DNA of 6,111 bases from an uncultured Collinsella sp. (GCA_900555225.1 USKL01000097.1:1-6111), one strand, 5' to 3'. Positions 1 through 4,940 are shown, counted from the first letter of the stretch. The notes: generated from the sequence alone by a model not told the origin. Made by a program: numbers and translations.

Positions 1-878
1 AAGTGATCCAGGCGGATGACGTCGTACATGTCGAGGGCGGCGCGAATGCGGCCCTCCCACCAGGAGAAGCCATCGGACTCCATAGCGTCCCAGTCGTAGA
101 TGGGGTTGCCCCAGTACTGGCCGGTGGCCGAGAACTGGTCGGGCGGCGTGCCGGCGACGCTCACGGGATTGCCGGCGGCGTCGATCTTAAAGAGCTCAGG
201 CGTCGCCCACATCTCGACGGAGTCACGCGAGACATAGATGGGCAGGTCGCCGATGATGAGAATGTCGCGCTCGTTGGCATAGGCCTTGAGGCGGCTCCAC
301 TGGCGATCGAAGAAGTACTGCGTCATCTGGTGGTAGAGCATGCGCGCCGGATGGTCGGCGCAGACCTTGGCGGAAGCCTCACCGCGGGTGCGGAGCTCCG
401 CGGGCCACTCCCAAAACGCCTTGAGACCGCACTCCTCTTTGACGGTCATGAACTCACAGTAGGGGATGAGCCAGTCCTCGTTGGCTTGGATAAAGTCATC
501 GAAATCGGCCGGCTTGTCGGCAGCAAAGCGCTCGGCGGCGCGGTCGAGAATCTGACGGCGGCCGCCAAAGATGGCACCGTAGTCGACGTTACTGGGGTCA
601 GAACCCAGGTACACGCCATCGATATCGCGCTGCTCTAGATACCCTGCCTCGATAAGCTCGGCAAAGTCGATAAAGTTGGGGTTGCCTGCGCGGGCCGAGA
701 ACGACTGATAGGGCGAATCGCCATAGCTGGTCGTCGTAAGGGGCAGAATCTGCCAGTAATGTTGTTTGCACGAGGCGAGAAAATCGACGAAGTCGTAGGC
801 ATTCCAGCCAAAGCCGCCGATTCCGTATGGTCCGGGCAGAGATGAGACGGGCATGAGGACGCCGCTTGCACGCTCCAT
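1..878 (-). CDS. malQ: 4-alpha-glucanotransferase (amylomaltase, GH77), N-terminal part, cut by window edge
   Basis: This cytoplasmic enzyme would transfer alpha-1,4-glucan segments between maltodextrins, or onto glucose, in maltose/glycogen breakdown. Translating the minus strand from 878 gives 292 residues with no stop before the edge; the family is usually about 500 aa, so roughly 200 residues lie outside. GH77 motifs are clear: SSLPGPYGIGGFG (12-24), QILPLTTTSYGDSPYQ (43-58), then AGNPNFIDF (64-72), IIGDLPIYVSRDSVEMWA (208-225), the GTPPDQFSATGQYWGNP stretch (243-259) and VIRLDH (287-292). Asp291 aligns with the family's catalytic nucleophile; the acid/base Glu lies beyond the edge. ATG at 878 is chosen because GGTGAG (886-891) sits 7 nt upstream and residues 5-20 match the family's usual N-terminus; an in-frame GTG at 890 is less likely. 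It follows galE on the same strand but is separated by a strong terminator, so it is probably a separate unit. The family call is very secure. Confidence 0.95.
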   Translation of the reverse strand, partial: MERASGVLMPVSSLPGPYGIGGFGWNAYDFVDFLASCKQHYWQILPLTTTSYGDSPYQSFSARAGNPNFIDFAELIEAGYLEQRDIDGVYLGSDPSNVDYGAIFGGRRQILDRAAERFAADKPADFDDFIQANEDWLIPYCEFMTVKEECGLKAFWEWPAELRTRGEASAKVCADHPARMLYHQMTQYFFDRQWSRLKAYANERDILIIGDLPIYVSRDSVEMWATPELFKIDAAGNPVSVAGTPPDQFSATGQYWGNPIYDWDAMESDGFSWWEGRIRAALDMYDVIRLDH

Positions 879-963
879 GAATGCGCTCACCAACCTTCTT
901 GTTGTGGGGTCGGCCTGCCGATGGGTGTGCAGTCCGCCTCCGATGTTCTGATTCGATACGCCT

Positions 964-993
964 ATTGTAAAACATGTTGTTTAAACATGTACA
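964..993 (-). promoter_or_regulatory. Predicted malQ promoter
   Basis: Read on the minus strand there is a -35-like TGTACA (988-993, 4 of 6 matches to TTGACA), an 18-nt spacer and a -10 TACAAT (964-969, 5 of 6). Transcription would begin near 957, leaving a leader of about 79 nt before the malQ ATG. It lies downstream of the galE terminator, which supports independent transcription of malQ. No experimental start is known from the sequence. Confidence 0.6.
972..990. promoter_or_regulatory. Candidate operator dyad in the malQ promoter spacer
   Basis: There is a perfect 7-bp inverted repeat ACATGTT (972-978) / AACATGT (984-990) with a 5-nt spacer. It fits exactly between the predicted -35 and -10, a position where a bound repressor would block RNA polymerase. 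It lacks the central CG typical of many LacI-family operators, so the bound protein could belong to another family (GntR, TetR or similar). The dyad is seen; its role as an operator is inferred. Confidence 0.5.
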
Positions 994-1042
994 GGCAAGA
1001 TAAAAAAGTTGGTCGATTTTCGGCGAATGGTTACATGCCATG

Positions 1043-1076
1043 AAAAAGCCCCGACCTCACAACGTGAGATCGGGGC
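1043..1076 (-). terminator. Rho-independent terminator after galE
   Basis: On the minus strand a 13-bp stem (arms 1064-1076 and 1048-1060, one G:U pair) closes a 3-nt loop and is followed by five T (1047-1043). It begins 22 nt past the galE stop, so it ends the galE transcript and insulates malQ downstream. Confidence 0.92.
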
Positions 1077-1098
1077 AAGAGCGGTATGTAGGTTTTTG

Positions 1099-2160
1099 CT
1101 ACTCGGCGTCGGCGAAGCCGTTGGGGTTGTGGCTCTGCCAGTTCCAGCTATCGCGGCACATGTCCGCGATGTCGTACTGGGCCTTCCAGCCCATCATGCG
1201 CTCGGCCTTGGAGGCATCGCACCAGTTGGCAGCGATGTCGCCGGCGCGGCGCTCGCGGATCACGTAGGGCAGCTCCTTGCCACAAGCCTTGGAGAAGGCG
1301 GCGACGACCTCGAGTACCGAGGTGCCGGTGCCGGTGCCCAAGTTAAAGATCTCGACGCCGGTCTTGCCGTTCATCCAGTTAAGGGCGGCAACGTGACCAG
1401 AGGCCAGATCGCACACGTGGATGTAGTCGCGCACGCCGGTGCCGTCGGGGGTGGGGTAGTCGTTGCCAAAGACCTGAACGGCCTCGAGCTTGCCCACGGC
1501 GACCTGGGCGACATAGGGCACCAAGTTGTTGGGGATGCCCTTGGGGTCCTCGCCGATCAGGCCCGACGGATGAGCGCCGATGGGGTTGAAGTAACGGAGC
1601 AGCACGACGTCCCACTCGGGGTCGGCGGTGTGGACGTCCATAAGGATCTGCTCGATCATCCACTTGGTCCAACCATAGGGGTTGGTCGCGGGCTTCTTAG
1701 GATCCTCCTCGGTGACGGGCGGGTTGTCCGGGTCGCCGTAGACGGTCGAGGAGCTCGAGAAGATGATGGACTTGCAGCCATGGTTGCGCATGACGTCGAT
1801 GAGCACCAGGGTGTTCTCGATGTTGTTGTGGTAGTACTCGACGGGCTTGCTCACCGACTCGCCGACGGCCTTAAAGCCGGCAAAGTGGATGACGCGGTCG
1901 ATCTGATGGGTATCGAAGATCTTGTTCATCGCATCGCGGTCGAGCACGTTGGCCTCGTAGAAGGTGAGGTTCTTGGCGGCCTCGTCGCCCACGATGGTCT
2001 TGACGCGGTCGACGGCGACGGCGCTGGAGTTGGAGAGATCATCGACGATGACGACCTGGTAGCCACCCTCGAGCAGCTGAACGACGGTGTGCGAGCCGAT
2101 AAAGCCGGCGCCACCGGTAACGAGGACGCAGGTGTCTTTGGGGTCGAGTGCTTTGGACAT
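1099..2160 (-). CDS. galE: UDP-glucose 4-epimerase
   Basis: GalE interconverts UDP-galactose and UDP-glucose with tightly bound NAD in the cytoplasm, as the last step of the Leloir pathway and a source of UDP-galactose for surface glycans. The 353-aa product is an extended short-chain dehydrogenase: NAD-binding TGGAGFIGSH (15-24), IVDDLSNS (38-45) where Asp contacts the adenosine ribose, HFAG (92-95), FSSSSTVYG (134-142), catalytic Tyr162 and Lys166 in YGWTK, then RYFNPIGAHPSGLIGE (189-204), VRDYIHVCDL (243-252) and GDIAANWCDASKA (307-319). It is slightly longer than the E. coli enzyme (338 aa), mostly because of extra N-terminal residues. AGGAG lies just upstream of the ATG and the stop is TAG. 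Asn312 occupies the position of E. coli Tyr299, which affects substrate size. No other gal genes are adjacent, and a terminator follows at once, so it appears monocistronic. Confidence 0.97.
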   Translation of the reverse strand: MSKALDPKDTCVLVTGGAGFIGSHTVVQLLEGGYQVVIVDDLSNSSAVAVDRVKTIVGDEAAKNLTFYEANVLDRDAMNKIFDTHQIDRVIHFAGFKAVGESVSKPVEYYHNNIENTLVLIDVMRNHGCKSIIFSSSSTVYGDPDNPPVTEEDPKKPATNPYGWTKWMIEQILMDVHTADPEWDVVLLRYFNPIGAHPSGLIGEDPKGIPNNLVPYVAQVAVGKLEAVQVFGNDYPTPDGTGVRDYIHVCDLASGHVAALNWMNGKTGVEIFNLGTGTGTSVLEVVAAFSKACGKELPYVIRERRAGDIAANWCDASKAERMMGWKAQYDIADMCRDSWNWQSHNPNGFADAE

Positions 2161-2197
2161 GTAGTCTCCTATCGAATCAGGAACACTTCTTCAGGGG

Positions 2198-2203
2198 AGT
2201 ATA
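2198..2203 (-). promoter_or_regulatory. Candidate galE -10 box
   Basis: TATACT on the minus strand lies 37 nt upstream of the galE ATG, a suitable distance for a leader of about 30 nt. No convincing -35 hexamer is visible 15-18 nt further upstream (the region reads TTTGGGC). The promoter may be weak or activator-assisted. Confidence 0.45.
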
Positions 2204-2278
2204 GCGCAGGCAGGGACGCCCAAATCGTGCGCCGTGGGAAAAGCAGAGGATTGTGCTAACGTACTCATCAGAAGAGCT

Positions 2279-2288
2279 TGCGTACGCA
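2279..2288. repeat. 10-bp perfect palindrome TGCGTACGCA in the galE/hydrolase intergenic region
   Basis: A perfect 10-bp palindrome lies mid-way between two divergent genes, about 75 bp upstream of the galE -10 and 140 bp upstream of the hydrolase start. A protein-binding role is possible, but short palindromes arise by chance. Nothing else recognisable was seen in 2204-2355. Confidence 0.3.
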
Positions 2289-2355
2289 TAACCTGATCTT
2301 TGGCATTTGCTTACGAGCCGCTGACCTTGTAGTTTCCTGCCGTTCGTGGAAATCG

Positions 2356-2383
2356 TTGGGACGCGCCATATGTACGCTAATAT
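2356..2383 (+). promoter_or_regulatory. Possible hydrolase promoter
   Basis: TTGGGA (2356-2361) and TAATAT (2378-2383) are separated by 16 nt, each 4 of 6 to consensus, in the AT-rich stretch before the hydrolase. A start near 2390 would leave a leader of about 38 nt. TATAAA at 2401-2406 is an alternative -10 but lacks a -35 and gives a very short leader. Confidence 0.35.
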
Positions 2384-2430
2384 GTATGAGTTGAGCGACA
2401 TATAAATAAACATGTAACGGAGTACATATG
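2367..2430. repeat. Clustered repeats overlapping the hydrolase promoter and start codon
   Basis: Two overlapping patterns are visible. ATATGTACG (2368-2376) recurs as ATATGTATG (2380-2388), a 12-bp-period direct repeat. CATATGTAC (2367-2375) is the exact reverse complement of GTACATATG (2422-2430), which includes the last G of the ribosome-binding site and the whole start codon. These may be regulator-binding sites or, if transcription starts upstream of 2367, an RNA stem hiding the start codon. The repeats are seen; the roles are inferred. Confidence 0.4.
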
Positions 2431-3633
2431 TCACCAAACAGCGATTCCATCCTTTCCCAGGAGCTCTCGCGCCGCACTGCCCTCAAGGCCCTGTTCGGCG
2501 CCGCTTCTGCGGCAGTTCTTTTTGGCCTGCCCGCTCGCGCCCATGCGGCGGAGGCTTCCAAAGAAACAACCGATAAACTGAATGCCGCCCAGGCCCAGCT
2601 CGACGAGGTTCAGGCCCAGCTCGACAGCATCGCAAATGAGTATGCGGCGCTGGCCAACAAGAATGCCCAGACCCTCAACGACATCGAGAATGTCCAGGGC
2701 AAGATTGACGGCACGCAGGCCCAGATCGATGAAAAGAAGGCCGAGCTCAAGAAGAAGCGCAACGACCTTTCCGATCGCGTGGCCGCCAGCTACAAGTCCG
2801 GCGGCACGAACATCCTGTCGCTGCTGCTGGCCTCTGGCTCGTTTGAGGAACTCGTCGCCAACGCGCACTATGTTGAGAAGATCAACAAGAGCGACCGCGA
2901 CGCCATCGAGGACATTCAGACCATCCAGGAAGAGCTCGATGCGCAAAAGACCGAGCTTGAGTCGCAGAAAGCTGACTTAGAGAAGCTCAAGGACCAGCAG
3001 ACTGCTCAGATGCAGGATATGCAGGCCAAGCAGCAAGAAGTCCAGACCGTGCTGAACGGTCTTTCCGACGACGTCAAGGAGCTCATGGCTCAGCGCGATT
3101 CCGAGATCCTCGCTGCCGCCCAGGCTGAGGAGGCTGCCAGGAAGGCCGCCGCTGCCGCTGCCGCCGCGAACAAGAACAATTCCTATTCGGGTGGTTCAAG
3201 CTCGGGTGGCGGATCGTATGCGCCCGGTACTCCGCAGCAGAATGCCGGCTCGGGCAAGCAGCAGGCTGTCGTCAACGCGTGCTACTCCACGCCTTCGCCG
3301 GGTCAGAACTGGTGCGCGGCGTGGGTTACCAACGTCTTCCGCAATGCCGGCGTGGGCTATTTTGGCGGCAACGCGTGTGACATGTTCAACGCCTGGTGCT
3401 ATAGCTCCGACCGCTCGGCGCTGCAGGTGGGCATGATCGTGGCCGATTCCTCGCACAGCGGCACGGGTGCTCCGGGCCTTATCTACGGTCATGTGGGTAT
3501 CTATGTTGGCGGCGGTATCGTTATGAGCAACGAGGGTGCCATTACGTCTAAGTCGCTCGATTCGTTTATTAGCTTCTATGGCACTGGCTCTGGCGTGCGT
3601 TGGGGCTGGCTCGGCGGTATTGCGCTGTCGTAA
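2428..3633 (+). CDS. Secreted peptidoglycan hydrolase: PcsB-like coiled coil plus C-terminal CHAP or NlpC/P60-type domain
   Basis: The 401-aa protein is probably exported and cuts peptidoglycan peptide or amide bonds during growth or daughter-cell separation. Residues 1-40 form a signal peptide: SRRTALK (14-20) is twin-arginine-like, followed by a hydrophobic core and cleavage sites ARA or AHA (38-41). Residues 45-240 are heptad-rich coiled coil rich in Gln, Glu, Lys and Ala; the SYKSGGTNILSLLLASGSF segment (121-139) resembles the hinge of PcsB/CwlO-type proteins, which elsewhere are controlled by FtsEX. An Ala run (240-247) and a Gly/Ser linker (252-276) lead to the catalytic domain (280-401) with Cys296 in QNWCAAWVTNVF and His355 in YGHVGIYVGGG. 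The third residue is probably Asn368 or Glu369 in SNEG. GGAG (2419-2422) precedes the ATG by 5 nt. Whether the domain is CHAP or NlpC/P60 is uncertain; a cell-wall hydrolase role is fairly sure. No ftsEX genes are in the window. Confidence 0.88.
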   Translation: MSPNSDSILSQELSRRTALKALFGAASAAVLFGLPARAHAAEASKETTDKLNAAQAQLDEVQAQLDSIANEYAALANKNAQTLNDIENVQGKIDGTQAQIDEKKAELKKKRNDLSDRVAASYKSGGTNILSLLLASGSFEELVANAHYVEKINKSDRDAIEDIQTIQEELDAQKTELESQKADLEKLKDQQTAQMQDMQAKQQEVQTVLNGLSDDVKELMAQRDSEILAAAQAEEAARKAAAAAAAANKNNSYSGGSSSGGGSYAPGTPQQNAGSGKQQAVVNACYSTPSPGQNWCAAWVTNVFRNAGVGYFGGNACDMFNAWCYSSDRSALQVGMIVADSSHSGTGAPGLIYGHVGIYVGGGIVMSNEGAITSKSLDSFISFYGTGSGVRWGWLGGIALS

Positions 3634-3692
3634 AGCCGACGGGGCCGCGTGCCCGCCCGCAATATATTTGATTGCCTGCTCGGGCAGTCCTG

Positions 3693-3729
3693 CGCAAGAC
3701 GAAGGCCACATTAAGTGGCCTTCTTTGCG
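3693..3729 (+). terminator. Hairpin terminator of the hydrolase, nested in the long inverted repeat
   Basis: A 9-bp perfect stem GAAGGCCAC (3701-3709) / GTGGCCTTC (3715-3723) with an ATTAA loop is followed by TTT. The flanks CGCAA (3693-3697) and TTGCG (3725-3729) can extend the stem across a small internal loop. The short T run makes it moderately strong for plus-strand transcripts. On the minus strand there is no T run. Confidence 0.65.
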
Positions 3730-3752
3730 TGCGGAACTCGCGATCAATCAAA

Positions 3753-3758
3753 TATAAT
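3753..3758 (+). promoter_or_regulatory. Consensus -10 box TATAAT in the right repeat arm
   Basis: A perfect TATAAT points rightwards within the right arm of the inverted repeat. No good -35 is found 16-18 nt upstream (TGCGGA at 3730-3735), and there is no TGn extension. It would start a transcript near 3765 that runs into the terminator at 3830-3856. It could also be a chance feature of the AT-rich inner arm. Confidence 0.35.
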
Positions 3759-3764
3759 GCGGGC

Positions 3765-3856
3765 GGGCACGCGGCCCTCTTGGGTTCGGGGCGCGACACA
3801 CCGGACTGGGTTATCTGAATGAATATGGTGAAGGCCCCTTTCGGGGCCTTCTTTTT
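3765..3856 (+). ncRNA. Candidate small RNA between hydrolase and murB
   Basis: About 90 nt lie between the TATAAT box and a strong plus-strand terminator, with no plausible protein in them. The hydrolase already has a terminator upstream, so the second one otherwise has no obvious transcript to end. The 3' end would overlap the murB stop codon on the opposite strand by 2 nt. No known RNA family was recognised. The alternative is that the second terminator simply catches hydrolase read-through. Confidence 0.25.
3830..3856 (+). terminator. Strong rho-independent terminator, plus strand
   Basis: A 9-bp perfect stem GAAGGCCCC (3830-3838) / GGGGCCTTC (3843-3851) with a TTTC loop is followed by five T (3852-3856). 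The T run reaches into the murB stop codon region. It blocks plus-strand transcription from entering murB antisense. It shares the GAAGGCC/GGCCTTC outer stem with the hairpin at 3701-3723. Confidence 0.88.
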
Positions 3857-4817
3857 ATAAAAATTCGCCTACTCGGTGGACTTCGGGTTCTAGGTCTACG
3901 TCGAACTGCTCTTTAACTTTGGCTTGGATGTCGCGGATGAGTTCGTCGACGTCGGCGGCGGTGGCGTGGTCGGCGTTGACGATGAAGCCGCAGTGCTTCT
4001 CGCTCACCTGCGCGCCGCCAACGGCGTGTCCTCGCAGGCCGGCGTCCATGATGAGCTTGCCGGCAAAGTAACCCTCGGGGCGCTTGAAGGTGGAGCCGGC
4101 ACTCGGCATGTCGAGCGGTTGCTTGTCCTCGCGACGCTGACGGTAGTCGTCCATGTCGGCCTTGATCATCGCGGCGTTGCCCGGAGCGAGATTGAAGGTG
4201 GCCGAAAGCACGATGAAGCCGTCGTCGGCAATGCGGCTCTTGCGATAGCCCAGGTTGAGCTCGTCGGCATCGAATTCGATGATGTTGCCGCTACCGCGGG
4301 TGCCGTCGTCGAGCTGGCGAGCGGGTTTGTAGACGCGCACGGACTCCAGCACATCGGCCATGCAGGCACCGTAGGCACCGGCGTTCATGTAGCAGGCGCC
4401 GCCGACCGATCCGGGGATGCCCGAGATGGGCTCCATGCCGGTGAGACCGGCCTCGGCTGCCGCAGCGGCGACATCGGAAAGCAAGGCGCCGGCCGCCGCC
4501 GTGACGTGCGTACCGTCGACCGTAATGTCGGAGAGGCCTTCGCCCAGCGCCACGACGACGCCACGGATGCCCTTGTCGCCGACGAGTAGGTCGGAGCCGT
4601 TGCCCACGATGGTGAGCGGCAGGTCGCAGCGATAACAGGTGTCGAGCGTGGCGACGAGGCCCTGCTCGGTATCGGGCGTGACAAAGACGTCGGCCGGGCC
4701 GCCGATCTTAAACGTGGTGTGCTCGCGCATGGGCTCGCTCATCAGCACGTTGTCCTCGCCGGCAACGCCAGCAAGCGCGCACAGCAGGTCCTCGTTAAAA
4801 AAGTCGTTCTCGTGCAT
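3855..4817 (-). CDS. murB: UDP-N-acetylmuramate dehydrogenase (UDP-N-acetylenolpyruvoylglucosamine reductase)
   Basis: MurB is a cytoplasmic FAD enzyme that reduces UDP-GlcNAc-enolpyruvate with NADPH to UDP-MurNAc, the second committed step of peptidoglycan precursor synthesis. From ATG 4817 the product is 320 aa, close to Gram-positive MurB. Visible motifs: HTTFKIGGPAD (33-43), VGNGSDLLVGD (71-81), FAD-binding GIPGSVGGACYMNAGAYG (133-150), LGYRKS (189-194), SAGSTFKRP (239-247) with Ser242 as the proton donor, and PEVHRVGEF (311-319) with Glu312 as the family's active-site Glu. AAGGCGG about 8 nt upstream supports this ATG; an in-frame TTG at 4862 would add 15 polar residues without family resemblance and falls in the predicted -10 box. 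It is divergent from the LacI-type regulator and convergent with the hydrolase; no other mur gene is adjacent. The function is secure, the start fairly so. Confidence 0.95.
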   Translation of the reverse strand: MHENDFFNEDLLCALAGVAGEDNVLMSEPMREHTTFKIGGPADVFVTPDTEQGLVATLDTCYRCDLPLTIVGNGSDLLVGDKGIRGVVVALGEGLSDITVDGTHVTAAAGALLSDVAAAAAEAGLTGMEPISGIPGSVGGACYMNAGAYGACMADVLESVRVYKPARQLDDGTRGSGNIIEFDADELNLGYRKSRIADDGFIVLSATFNLAPGNAAMIKADMDDYRQRREDKQPLDMPSAGSTFKRPEGYFAGKLIMDAGLRGHAVGGAQVSEKHCGFIVNADHATAADVDELIRDIQAKVKEQFDVDLEPEVHRVGEFL

Positions 4818-4849
4818 ATGAATATCCGCCTTTTGGTGGTCGTTGTCAT

Positions 4850-4859
4850 CAATCGATTG
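4850..4859. promoter_or_regulatory. CG-centred palindrome at the predicted murB transcription start
   Basis: CAATCGATTG is a perfect 10-bp palindrome with a central CG, the symmetry common in LacI-family operators. It lies just downstream of the murB -10, where the start of transcription would fall, and faces a divergent LacI-family gene about 150 bp away. Binding by that regulator is inference only. Confidence 0.35.
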
Positions 4860-4860
4860 C

Positions 4861-4866
4861 AATATA
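4861..4866 (-). promoter_or_regulatory. Candidate murB -10 box
   Basis: TATATT on the minus strand (5 of 6 to TATAAT) lies 43 nt upstream of the chosen ATG. The -35 region 16-17 nt further upstream (CACCAA or GCACCA) is poor. A start near 4854 would give a leader of about 37 nt. Confidence 0.45.
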
Positions 4867-4922
4867 CCCCACCCGGACGGATTTGGTGCGCTGGCGGCGA
4901 TAAAACAGCCGTCTACCGGATT

Positions 4923-4940
4923 GGTAAAGTGTTTATCACC
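4923..4940. promoter_or_regulatory. Dyad upstream of the LacI-family gene, candidate autoregulatory site
   Basis: TAAA-GTG-TTTA (4925-4935) is a symmetric 11-bp core, flanked by GG on the left and TCACC on the right. It ends 24 nt before the predicted -10, overlapping or just upstream of the -35 position. LacI-family genes often repress themselves from such a site. The match is imperfect and lacks a central CG. Confidence 0.35.

Larger units (their letters stand above)
3641..3778. repeat. 138-bp structure with near-perfect 33-bp inverted repeats
   Basis: Arms 3642-3674 and 3745-3777 pair at 32 of 33 positions; the only mismatch is A3662 with A3757, and 3641/3778 add a possible G:U pair. The outer part of each arm is very GC-rich and the inner part AT-rich. 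The 70-nt centre contains its own hairpin (3701-3723). The structure starts 7 nt after the hydrolase stop and lies between convergent genes, so at the RNA level it would terminate or protect transcripts from either side. The arms are much longer than an ordinary terminator stem, which suggests a small palindromic or MITE-like element; no target-site duplication is visible at its edges. Confidence 0.85.

Noticed and set aside
598..1041. Minus-strand open frame spanning the malQ promoter and N-terminus
   Set aside because: It is out of frame with malQ, gives an Arg-rich translation without family features, and overlaps the well-supported MalQ reading.
1009..2259. Long open frame (416 codons) on the strand opposite galE
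   Set aside because: It mirrors galE in antisense and is a by-product of G/C-rich codons; its translation is a low-complexity Val/Gly/Asp/His string without a ribosome-binding site or family motif.
2204..2427. c-di-AMP (ydaO-type) riboswitch upstream of the hydrolase
   Set aside because: Such switches often precede wall hydrolases in actinobacteria, so I looked for the conserved motifs, but none were recognisable here and no terminator hairpin lies in the leader.
3642..3777. tRNA or ribosomal fragment in the G/C-rich repeat arms
   Set aside because: No cloverleaf, anticodon arm or T-loop sequence could be drawn; the arms simply pair with each other.
3819..3860. 13-codon open frame beginning ATG AAT ATG before murB
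   Set aside because: It runs through the terminator stem and T run and has no convincing ribosome-binding site, so it is not a credible gene.
3924..4589. Open frame of 221 codons opposite murB
   Set aside because: It is antisense to strong MurB motifs, with low-complexity Val/Gly/Ala composition and no start signal.
4818..4862. TTG start that would lengthen MurB by 15 residues
   Set aside because: The TTG lies in the predicted -10 box, the added residues are polar and unlike the family, and ATG 4817 has a suitable AAGGCGG upstream.
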